6,337 nt of DNA from Pseudomonas sp. (GTDB taxonomy: Bacteria; Pseudomonadota; Gammaproteobacteria; Pseudomonadales; Pseudomonadaceae), in assembly GCA_029239415.1 (NCBI GenBank), contig JAQZAY010000267.1, positions 1-6,337 on the forward strand, given 5' to 3'. The notes below the pieces were generated by a model that saw only the letters and a program-made list of their open reading frames with translations, was not told where the DNA came from and searched no databases. Below, in pieces: positions 1 through 6,337 of this stretch. The translations under genes were made by a program, and so were the position numbers. How positions within the stretch are numbered: the stretch's first letter is position 1; each line of letters begins with the position of its first letter.

Positions 1-1
1 C

Positions 2-658
2 CAGGCGGCCGATGAGGCCGACCACAATGCCCAGGCCGGCGAGCGGGTGATGCAGACCACCATCGACCTGATCGAGCAGGTCAACCGAGAAATCGCGGAC
101 ACTGCCGGTGTGATCCGCCATCTGGAAAGCGACAGCACGCGCATCGGCAAGGTGCTGGAGGTGATACGCGGCATTGCCGAGCAGACCAACCTGCTGGCGC
201 TCAACGCCGCCATCGAAGCGGCCCGCGCCGGTGAGGCCGGCCGTGGGTTCGCCGTGGTTGCTGACGAGGTGCGCAGCCTGGCCCAGCGGACAGCGGCCTC
301 GATCGCCGAAATCCACCAGATCATCGAAGCCGTGCAGTCCGGCGCGGTCGACGCCGTCAAGGCCATCGAAAGCGGTCAGCAGCGCAGTGAAGCCGGGGCA
401 GGGCAGGTGGTCGAGGCCGGGCGCATGCTGCAACGCATCACCACGTCGATAGAAGCGATCCGCGACATGAACCGGCAGATCGCCACGGCCGCCGAAGAGC
501 AGACCAGCGTGGCCGACGACATCTCGCGCAACCTGGTGGACATCACCCGGATCGCCACCGACAACCAGCAGGCCGTGCAGCAGACCGAGCAGGCCGGGCA
601 GCGCTTGCATGCCCTGTCCGGTCAGTTGGGCACGCTCACGGCTCGGTTGAGTGCCTGA
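2..658 (+). CDS. Methyl-accepting chemotaxis protein, C-terminal part (5' end outside window)
   Basis: This is the cytoplasmic signalling end of a chemoreceptor, which relays ligand sensing to the CheA kinase through CheW. The frame is open from base 2 to the TGA at 656-658, giving 218 residues. The in-frame GTG/ATG at 47/50 is internal, not the true start, because receptor-like helical sequence continues upstream of it. Residues 60-91 carry the near-invariant hairpin tip ([19 protein letters not shown], then [12 protein letters not shown]), which binds CheA and CheW. The following helix is Ala/Gln/Glu-rich coiled coil and contains an AAEEQT patch at about residues 163-168 that resembles a methylation site. 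About 145 residues follow the tip, roughly 20 heptads, which would suit the 40-heptad receptor class; that class is an inference. No C-terminal CheR-tethering pentapeptide is seen: the protein ends in RLSA. The sensor domain, transmembrane helices and HAMP domain would lie upstream, so the ligand cannot be inferred. Confidence 0.95.
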   Translation, partial: QAADEADHNAQAGERVMQTTIDLIEQVNREIADTAGVIRHLESDSTRIGKVLEVIRGIAEQTNLLALNAAIEAARAGEAGRGFAVVADEVRSLAQRTAASIAEIHQIIEAVQSGAVDAVKAIESGQQRSEAGAGQVVEAGRMLQRITTSIEAIRDMNRQIATAAEEQTSVADDISRNLVDITRIATDNQQAVQQTEQAGQRLHALSGQLGTLTARLSA

Positions 659-659
659 A

Positions 660-708
660 GCAGCGGCAAGCAGCAAGCAGCAAGCGGCAAGCGGCAAGCT
701 GCAAGTAG
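660..708 (+). repeat. Heptanucleotide array, left arm (CAAGCNG units)
   Basis: Immediately after the chemoreceptor stop codon there are six tandem heptamers at 667-708: CAAGCAG twice, CAAGCGG twice, CAAGCTG, then CAAGTAG. A degenerate unit, GCAGCGG, precedes them at 660-666. The array is the inverted counterpart of the array at 783-827. The outer 10 bases AGCGGCAAGC (662-671) are exactly complementary to 818-827. The remaining heptads stay in register and pair at CAAGC/GCTTG plus a G-U wobble. The units vary, unlike the uniform right arm. Confidence 0.85.
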
Positions 709-719
709 AAGCGATTCGC

Positions 720-774
720 AGGGCTTTGGGGTCAGCGCCTAGTACCTAGATCGCTGCCGCTGACCTACAGCCCT
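720..774. repeat. Inner interrupted inverted repeat, possible transcription end point
   Basis: AGGGCT (720-725) pairs with AGCCCT (769-774), and GGTCAGCG (730-737) pairs with CGCTGACC (758-765). They are separated by a small internal loop of 4 and 3 bases, and the apical loop is 738-757. The apical loop holds a further short CTAG-TAC-CTAG palindrome (739-749). The structure sits between the two heptad arrays, so it would form the head of a larger hairpin. It could stop transcription from the chemoreceptor gene, but no T-run follows either side, so it is not a classical intrinsic terminator. Confidence 0.6.
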
Positions 775-782
775 AGACATCC

Positions 783-827
783 GCTTGTAGCTTGTAGCTT
801 GTAGCTTGTAGCTTGTAGCTTGCCGCT
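783..827 (+). repeat. Heptanucleotide array, right arm (GCTTGTA x5 plus variant)
   Basis: Five perfect tandem copies of GCTTGTA occupy 783-817, followed by a variant unit, GCTTGCC, and a trailing GCT (818-827). Read on the minus strand these are CAAGC-containing units like those of the array at 660-708, so the two arrays form an inverted pair. The array ends 14 bases before the promoter element at 842. The five identical units suggest expansion by slippage more recent than the divergence of the left arm. Confidence 0.9.
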
Positions 828-841
828 CGCCCCCCCTCCGC

Positions 842-865
842 TAATTTTCCCCCATCTGATTCCGT
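842..865 (+). promoter_or_regulatory. Iron-starvation (IS) box-like promoter for a PvdS-type ECF sigma factor
   Basis: TAATT at 842-846 is followed by exactly 16 bases and then CGT at 863-865. The published consensus for PvdS-dependent pyoverdine promoters is TAAAT-N16/17-CGT, so this site has one mismatch in the -35-like half and the correct spacing. A run of C (849-853) follows the first half, as is often seen in such boxes. A start site about 7-10 bases after CGT would leave an untranslated leader of about 45 bases before the ATG at 917. Fur control would then be indirect, through the sigma factor. No binding data are available here. Confidence 0.65.
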
Positions 866-902
866 TTCGTAGGGATACCTCCGGGTCCCCCGATCACCTG
901 CA

Positions 903-908
903 ACGGAA
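903..908 (+). promoter_or_regulatory. Ribosome binding site for the NRPS gene
   Basis: ACGGAA ends 8 bases before the ATG at 917 and resembles a moderate Shine-Dalgarno sequence. It supports this start. The same frame has stops at 842-844 (TAA) and 857-859 (TGA), and there is no ATG, GTG or TTG codon between the second stop and 917. Confidence 0.6.
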
Positions 909-916
909 ATCAGTCG

Positions 917-3900
917 ATGAACGCCGAAAAGTCCCTCCAACTCGCCAGCCGTTTCATCGAGCTTCCCGAAGACAAGCGTCGGCTGTTCCTCGAGCGGTTG
1001 CGTGGCGAGGGGATCGACTTCGCCCAGTTCCCGATCCCGGCGAACGTCCAGGCGCCCGATCGCCAGGCGTTGTCCTACGCCCAGTTCCCGATCCCGGCGA
1101 ACGTCCAGGCGCCCGATCGCCAGGCGTTGTCCTACGCCCAACAGCGCATGTGGGTGCTTTGGCAGATGGACCGCCACAGTGGTGCCTACAACCTGCCCGG
1201 CGCAGTGCGGCTCGACGGGCCGCTGGATCGGGCGGCGCTGGAGCAGGCGTTCACCGTCGTGCTCGCGCGGCACCAGAGCCTGGGCATGGTGTTCCGGCAG
1301 CAGGCCGATGAACGGCCCGTGCAGGTCGAGGGCGGGGCACCGGCGCCGATCGAGGTGATCGACCTGCGTCACCTGGCGCCTGCGGACCGAGCGCGCGAGG
1401 TGCAGGCGAGCGTCGAAGCCGAATCGTTGAAGCCGTTCGACCTGGCGCAGGGCCCGTTGCTGCGCATTCGCCTGTTGCAACTGGACGCGCAGGAACACGT
1501 CTTGCTGCTGACCTTGCACCACATCGTCTCCGACGGCTGGTCGATGACCGTGCTGATCGACGAGTTCAGCCGTTGCTACGACGCGTTCGCCCAAGGCGAG
1601 CAGCCGCAACTGCCGGCCTTGCCGATCCAGTATGTGGACTATGCCTTGTGGCAGCGGCGCTGGCTCGAAGCCGGTGAACTGGAGCGACAGCTGGCCTACT
1701 GGCAGGCGCAGCTGGGCGACGAACAGCCGGTGCTCGAACTGCCGCTGGACCATCCCCGGCCGGCCGCACCGAGCGGGCGCGGCAGTCGTCATGCCTTCAC
1801 GGTCGAGGCGACGTTGGCCGAGCAGGTGCGCGGCTTCGCGCGTCAACACACCCTGACGCCGTTCATGGTGCTGCTGGGATCGTTCGGCCTGCTGTTGCAG
1901 CGCTACACCGGCCAGACCGACCTGCGCGTGGGCAGCCCGGTGGCCAACCGCAACCGCGCCGAAGTCGAAGGGCTGATCGGCCTGTTCGTCAACACCCAGG
2001 TGCTGCGCCTGCAACCTGAGTCCCGCACCGATGGCCTGACCTACCTGCAAGCCATCCGCGACACCGTCCTGGGCGCCCAGGCCCACCAGGACCTGCCATT
2101 CGAGCGTTTGCTCGAGGCGCTCAAGGTCGAGCGCAGCCTCAGCCATGCGCCGCTGTTCCAGGTGATGTACAACCACCAGCCGCACGTCGCCGACCTGGCC
2201 GCGGTCACCCTGGCGTCGGGCTTGCAGCTGTCGCACCTGGCCTGGCGCAGCCGCACCACTCAGTTCGACCTGAGCCTGGACACCTACGAACAAGGCGGCA
2301 CGCTGCAAGCGGCGTTCACCTACGCCAGCGACCTGTTCGAGGCGGCCACCGTCGAGGCCATGGCCCAGCATTGGCAGACACTGCTGCGCGCTCTGGTCGA
2401 GCGGCCCGAGACGGCGCTGTGGCAACTGCCGATGCTCGATGCGTCGACCCGCGCCACCGTGCTGGACACCTGGAACGACACCGCCCGCGAGTACCCCGGC
2501 CCGACCGGTGTCCACCAGCTGTTCGAGGCACAGGTCCGACGCACGCCGGATGCACCCGCTCTGGTCTTCGGCGAGACGACCCTCAGCTACGCCCAGCTCG
2601 ATACCCGCGCCAACCGTCTGGCGCATTACCTGCGCAGCCAGGGCGCCGATACCGACACCCTGATCGGCACCAGCCTGCAGCGCAGCGTGGACCTGGTCGT
2701 GGGGTTGCTGGCGATCCTCAAGGCGGGCGCTGCCTATGTGCCGCTGGATCCGGACTACCCGGCCGAACGCCTGGCCTACATGATCGACGACAGCGGCATC
2801 GGTCTGCTGTTGACCCACCAGGCCGTGCAGGCCGACCTGCCAGCGCTGCCTGGCGTTCAGTGCCTGACCCTCGACACGCTGGCGCTGGACGACCAGCCCG
2901 ACCACGCGCCCGAGGTGCGCGTCGATCCACGTCAACTGGCCTACGTGATCTACACCTCAGGCTCCACCGGCCGGCCGAAAGGCGCGGGCAACAGCCACGA
3001 GGCGTTGGTCAACCGCCTGCACTGGATGCAGAACGCCTACCGCCTGGACGCCAGCGACACGGTGCTGCAAAAGACCCCGTTCAGCTTCGACGTCTCGGTC
3101 TGGGAGTTCTTCTGGCCGCTGATAACCGGCGCACGCCTGGCCGTGGCCGCCCCCGGCGAGCACCGTGACCCGGCGCGCCTGATCGAGACCCTGGGCCGCT
3201 ACCAGGTCAGCACGTTGCACTTCGTGCCGTCGATGCTCCAGGCGTTCATCCATGAACCTGGGGTAGAGGCCTGCCACAGCCTGCGCCGCATCGTCTGCAG
3301 CGGCGAGGCCTTGCCGGTGGAGGCGCAGGCGCAGGTCTTCGCCAGGCTGCCGAAGGCCGCGCTGTACAACCTGTATGGTCCGACCGAAGCGGCCATCGAC
3401 GTCACCCACTGGACCTGCGTCGAGGAAGGCCGTGACAGCGTGCCGATCGGTGTGCCGATCGCCAACCTGCGTACCTACGTGCTCGACGCCGGGCTCGAGC
3501 CGGTCGCGCCGGGTGTGTCCGGCGAGCTGTACCTGGGCGGCATCGGGCTGGCACGCGGTTATCACCGCCGTCCGGGGCTGACCGCCGAACGCTTCGTCGC
3601 CGATCCCTTCGTGGTCGGCCAGCGCCTCTACCGCACCGGCGACCGAGTGCGTCAGCGGCCCGATGGCGTGATCGAGTACCTGGGCCGTCTCGACCACCAG
3701 GTCAAACTCCGTGGCCTGCGCATCGAACTGGGCGAGATCGAGGCGCGCCTGGTGCAACAGGCCGGGGTGCGTGAAGCAGTGGTGCTGGCGCTGGACGGCA
3801 AGCAGCTGGTGGCCTACCTGGTGCTCGACGCGCAGCCCGACGGTTGGCAGCAAGGGCTCAAGGACGGCTTGGCGCAGGCACTGCCCGAGTTCATGGTGCC

Positions 3901-6337
3901 CAGCCACCTGGTTGCGCTGGAGCGCTGGCCGCTGACCCCCAACGGCAAGCTCGACCGCAAGGCCCTGCCACGGCCTGACGCCACCCCATGCAGTCGCTTC
4001 GAGGCGCCCGAAACCGCCACGCAGCAGGCGCTGGCGGCGATCTGGCGCGAGGTGCTGGGCGTGCCCGAGGTCGGTCTGGAAGACAACTTCTTCGCGCTGG
4101 GCGGCGACTCCATCATCGCCATCCAGGTGGTCAGCCGTGCCCGACGCGAAGGGTTGCACTTCAGCCCGCGCGACCTGTTCCAGTTCCAGACCCTGCGCCG
4201 CCTGGCCGGCGCCGCCGGGCGACCGTCCACCGCCCCCGTCGAGCAGGCACCCGCCACGGGCCCGGTGACCCTGAGCCCGGTGCAGCACCACTTCTTCGAG
4301 CAGGCCATCCCGGCGCGCCATCACTGGAACCAGTCCGTGCTGCTGCGCGCGCGTCTGCCCCTGCAGCCCCAGGCACTGCTGGCCGCCCTGACCGCGGTGG
4401 TCAACCACCATGACGCCCTGCGACTGCGCTTCACGGCGTCGGCCGAGGGCTGGTCCCAGCACTATGGCCAGACCGGCGAGTGCCTCGATCTCTGGCAGCG
4501 CCAGGCCACCGACAGCGCCGACCTGATGCGCCTGTGCGACGAGGCCCAGCGTAGCCTCGACCTGCAGCAGGGGCCTCTGCTACGTGCGCTGCTGGTGGCC
4601 CTGCCCGACGGCGAGCAACGCCTGCTGCTGGTCATCCACCATTTGGCGGTCGATGGCGTGTCGTGGCGCATTCTGCTCGACGACCTCGAGCAGGCTTATG
4701 CCCAGCACCAGACCGGCCAGGCCGCGACCCTGCCGGCCCGCACCAGCAGCTACCAGGCCTGGACGGCCCGGTTGGTCGAGTGGCTACCGACGGCGGCCGA
4801 GCAGTTGCCTTACTGGCAGGCGCAACGGGTGGACGGCGAGCTGCCCTGCGACCGGCCGGGGGCGCTGGCGACCCAGCGACAGGCGGCCAAGGTGGCCTCG
4901 CGGCTCTCGCCCGAGAGGACGCGGCAATTGCTGCAGGCAGCGCCAGCGGCCTATCGCACCCAGGTCAACGACCTCCTGCTGACCGCCCTGGCGCGGGTCC
5001 TGTGCCGCTGGAGCGGCGCCCAGGCGGCCTTGCTGCAGCTGGAAGGACACGGGCGCGAAGACCTGTTCGACGGCCTCGACCTGACCCGCAGCGTCGGCTG
5101 GTTCACCAGCCTGTACCCGGTCCGGCTGCAGCCGCAGGCGGGGCTCGGCGAGTCGATCAAGGCGATCAAGGAACAACTACGCGCCGTGCCCGACAAAGGG
5201 CTTGGCCATGGCGTGCTGCGCTACCTGAGCGATGTGGCGACCCAGGCGGCGCTGGCCGCGCTTCCGGCACCGCGGGTCACCTTCAATTACCTCGGCCAGT
5301 TCGACGGCCAGTTCGAGGGCGCCGCCGTGTTCACGCCGGCTCATGAGCAGGGCGGCGGCGGGCAGGACCTGGACGCACCGCTGGCCAACTGGCTGACCGT
5401 GGAAGGCCAGGTGTACGCAGGCGAACTGACGTTACAGTGGGGCTACAGCCGCGACCAGTTCGAGACCGACACCGTCCAGGCCCTGGCCGACGCCTACACC
5501 CAGGAGCTCGAGGCCCTGGTCGTCCATTGCCTGGCGGTGCCGGCCGGGCAGCCGTCACCGGCGGACTTCCCGCTGGCCCAGCTCGACCAGGCGCAGCTCG
5601 ACGGTCTGCCAATCCCAGGGCCCTCCATCGAAGACCTGTACCCGCTGTCGCCCATGCAGCAGGGCCTGTTCTTCCACGCCCTCTACGACACCGACGACGG
5701 TGCCTACATCAACCAACTGCGCCTGGACATCGGCGGGCTGGACCTGACGCGCTTCTGGCAGGCCTGGGAGACCGCGTGCGCACGTCACGAGATCCTGCGC
5801 AGCAGCATCCACTGGCACGGCCTGGACAGCGCGCACCAGGTCGTCCACCGCGCCTTGGCGCTGCCCCTTGAGGTCATCGACACGCCCACCGCCGACCTCG
5901 ACGCCCTGGCCGAGGCCGAACGCACGCGTGGCTTCGACCTGAGCTGCGCACCGCTGTGGCGCCTGTTGCTGGCGCGCACCGGACCGGACGACTGGCAGCT
6001 GATCTACACCAGCCACCACATCCTGCTCGACGGCTGGAGCAACGCCCAGCTGCTGGCCGAGGTGATCGGGCACTACGCTGGCGAGCGGCCCACTGCGGCG
6101 CAGGGGCGTTTCCGGGACTACCTGGGCTGGCTGGCGCAGCAGGCGACCGACGCGGCCGAACGCTTCTGGACGCCTCGACTGAGCGCGTTGCCAGGCCCGA
6201 CCCTGCTGGCCCAGGCGCTGCGTCGCCCCGACGTGGCGGCCGGCGAGGGGCACTACCTGGCGCAGATCGACACGCCGCAGACCGAGGCGCTGGAGCGCTT
6301 CGCCCGTCAGCACAAGGTCACCCTCAACACCCTGTTC
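917..6337 (+). CDS. Non-ribosomal peptide synthetase, probable pyoverdine side-chain synthetase (PvdI-like); C-A(Ser)-T-E-C..., 3' end outside window
   Basis: This multimodular enzyme adds serine to a growing peptide, inverts it to D-Ser and passes it to a second module. It shows 1807 residues and is still open. Residues 1-35 form a helical N-terminal linker. An LCL condensation domain spans about 71-505, with C1 SYAQQRMW at 72-79 and active-site HHIVSDGWS at 201-209. An adenylation domain spans about 530-1018: A3 YTSGSTGRPKG at 679, A5 YGPTE at 820, A7 YRTGD at 905, A10 NGKLDRK at 1009. Its pocket residues D725, V726, W729, H768, V793, S795, L819, I827, D828 and K1011 read DVWHVSLIDK, one change from the known serine code DVWHLSLIDK. 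The carrier domain has LGGDSI with Ser1065 for phosphopantetheine. The epimerisation domain (about 1117-1545) has HHLAVDGVSWRIL at 1241, EGHGRE at 1376 and NYLGQF at 1457. A DCL condensation domain starts near 1574 (YPLSPMQQG) with HHILLDGWS at 1700. Starting with a C domain, it needs an upstream partner. Serine use and the IS box favour pyoverdine; another lipopeptide or siderophore synthetase remains possible. Confidence 0.93.
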   Translation, partial: MNAEKSLQLASRFIELPEDKRRLFLERLRGEGIDFAQFPIPANVQAPDRQALSYAQFPIPANVQAPDRQALSYAQQRMWVLWQMDRHSGAYNLPGAVRLDGPLDRAALEQAFTVVLARHQSLGMVFRQQADERPVQVEGGAPAPIEVIDLRHLAPADRAREVQASVEAESLKPFDLAQGPLLRIRLLQLDAQEHVLLLTLHHIVSDGWSMTVLIDEFSRCYDAFAQGEQPQLPALPIQYVDYALWQRRWLEAGELERQLAYWQAQLGDEQPVLELPLDHPRPAAPSGRGSRHAFTVEATLAEQVRGFARQHTLTPFMVLLGSFGLLLQRYTGQTDLRVGSPVANRNRAEVEGLIGLFVNTQVLRLQPESRTDGLTYLQAIRDTVLGAQAHQDLPFERLLEALKVERSLSHAPLFQVMYNHQPHVADLAAVTLASGLQLSHLAWRSRTTQFDLSLDTYEQGGTLQAAFTYASDLFEAATVEAMAQHWQTLLRALVERPETALWQLPMLDASTRATVLDTWNDTAREYPGPTGVHQLFEAQVRRTPDAPALVFGETTLSYAQLDTRANRLAHYLRSQGADTDTLIGTSLQRSVDLVVGLLAILKAGAAYVPLDPDYPAERLAYMIDDSGIGLLLTHQAVQADLPALPGVQCLTLDTLALDDQPDHAPEVRVDPRQLAYVIYTSGSTGRPKGAGNSHEALVNRLHWMQNAYRLDASDTVLQKTPFSFDVSVWEFFWPLITGARLAVAAPGEHRDPARLIETLGRYQVSTLHFVPSMLQAFIHEPGVEACHSLRRIVCSGEALPVEAQAQVFARLPKAALYNLYGPTEAAIDVTHWTCVEEGRDSVPIGVPIANLRTYVLDAGLEPVAPGVSGELYLGGIGLARGYHRRPGLTAERFVADPFVVGQRLYRTGDRVRQRPDGVIEYLGRLDHQVKLRGLRIELGEIEARLVQQAGVREAVVLALDGKQLVAYLVLDAQPDGWQQGLKDGLAQALPEFMVPSHLVALERWPLTPNGKLDRKALPRPDATPCSRFEAPETATQQALAAIWREVLGVPEVGLEDNFFALGGDSIIAIQVVSRARREGLHFSPRDLFQFQTLRRLAGAAGRPSTAPVEQAPATGPVTLSPVQHHFFEQAIPARHHWNQSVLLRARLPLQPQALLAALTAVVNHHDALRLRFTASAEGWSQHYGQTGECLDLWQRQATDSADLMRLCDEAQRSLDLQQGPLLRALLVALPDGEQRLLLVIHHLAVDGVSWRILLDDLEQAYAQHQTGQAATLPARTSSYQAWTARLVEWLPTAAEQLPYWQAQRVDGELPCDRPGALATQRQAAKVASRLSPERTRQLLQAAPAAYRTQVNDLLLTALARVLCRWSGAQAALLQLEGHGREDLFDGLDLTRSVGWFTSLYPVRLQPQAGLGESIKAIKEQLRAVPDKGLGHGVLRYLSDVATQAALAALPAPRVTFNYLGQFDGQFEGAAVFTPAHEQGGGGQDLDAPLANWLTVEGQVYAGELTLQWGYSRDQFETDTVQALADAYTQELEALVVHCLAVPAGQPSPADFPLAQLDQAQLDGLPIPGPSIEDLYPLSPMQQGLFFHALYDTDDGAYINQLRLDIGGLDLTRFWQAWETACARHEILRSSIHWHGLDSAHQVVHRALALPLEVIDTPTADLDALAEAERTRGFDLSCAPLWRLLLARTGPDDWQLIYTSHHILLDGWSNAQLLAEVIGHYAGERPTAAQGRFRDYLGWLAQQATDAAERFWTPRLSALPGPTLLAQALRRPDVAAGEGHYLAQIDTPQTEALERFARQHKVTLNTLF
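1021..1140 (+). repeat. Exact 57-bp in-frame tandem duplication in the NRPS start
   Basis: Bases 1021-1077 are repeated without change at 1078-1134, and the first six bases of a third copy follow to 1140. The period is 57 bp, or 19 codons, so the reading frame is kept and the peptide AQFPIPANVQAPDRQALSY occurs twice (residues 36-54 and 55-73). Only the second copy runs on into a complete C1 motif (SYAQQRMW). In the first copy SYAQ is followed by FPIP. Identity at third codon positions indicates a recent event or an assembly artefact. Confidence 0.95.

Noticed and set aside
720..774. Classical intrinsic terminator
   Set aside because: The stem is good but no run of T follows it on either strand, so only a weak termination role can be suggested.
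1021..1140. CRISPR-like or mobile-element repeat
   Set aside because: There are only two abutting copies with no spacers, no terminal inverted repeats and no transposase. It is a simple tandem duplication within a coding region.
820..1311. 163-codon + strand open frame overlapping the NRPS start
   Set aside because: It overlaps the promoter element and the N-terminus of the NRPS in a different frame, and its product is low-complexity Arg/Pro/Ala sequence. The frame starting at 917 gives a complete condensation domain.
773..2935. 720-codon open frame on the minus strand opposite the NRPS start
   Set aside because: It is a shadow of the GC-rich codon use of the + strand NRPS. Its product is rich in Gln, Gly, Arg and Leu without recognisable domains, it spans the intergenic arrays, and it contains the mirrored 57-bp duplication.
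2371..3168. 265-codon + strand open frame in another frame of the NRPS
   Set aside because: It is an Arg/Pro/Ala-rich out-of-frame translation of the adenylation domain. The in-frame reading carries motifs A1 to A4.
2957..4462. 501-codon open frame on the minus strand
   Set aside because: It lies wholly inside the NRPS and is opposite intact, motif-bearing adenylation, carrier and early epimerisation domain sequence. It has no recognisable domain or start signal.
5555..6313. 252-codon minus-strand open frame near the window end
   Set aside because: It is opposite a clear DCL condensation domain in the + frame. Its composition matches the other shadows and it has no recognised product.

Overview
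The window is GC-rich DNA with the codon habits of a pseudomonad. Its main content is the start of a large non-ribosomal peptide synthetase (NRPS) that looks like a pyoverdine side-chain synthetase. The N-terminal style (MNAEKSLQLASRFIEL...), a serine adenylation pocket and an iron-starvation-type sigma-factor box just upstream all point to a fluorescent Pseudomonas. This assignment comes from recognition, not from a database search.

Layout: positions 2-658 hold the 3' end of a methyl-accepting chemotaxis protein on the + strand, whose 5' end lies outside the window. The 258-bp gap at 659-916 is structured. Two heptanucleotide arrays face each other (660-708 and 783-827) and enclose a separate GC-rich inverted repeat (720-774). 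The gap then carries a PvdS-type promoter element (842-865) and a ribosome binding site (903-908). From 917 a single uninterrupted + strand frame runs through the last base (6337), giving 1807 codons with no stop.

The NRPS reads C(LCL) - A(Ser) - T - E - C(DCL, cut off by the window end). It begins with a condensation domain, so it should accept a chain from an upstream synthetase (PvdL in the pyoverdine pathway). It then adds serine, epimerises it to D-serine, and passes the chain to a second module through a condensation domain of the type that follows epimerised residues. D-Ser near the start of the peptide is common in pyoverdines.

Two oddities lie in the first 130 residues. An exact, in-frame 57-bp tandem duplication doubles the linker and the start of the first condensation motif. 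The C2 motif of the same domain also departs from consensus. The long minus-strand open frames opposite the NRPS are shadows of its codon bias, not genes. I see no mobile element, tRNA, rRNA or CRISPR array. The window does not show an obviously new system; its unusual parts are the duplication and the intergenic structure.
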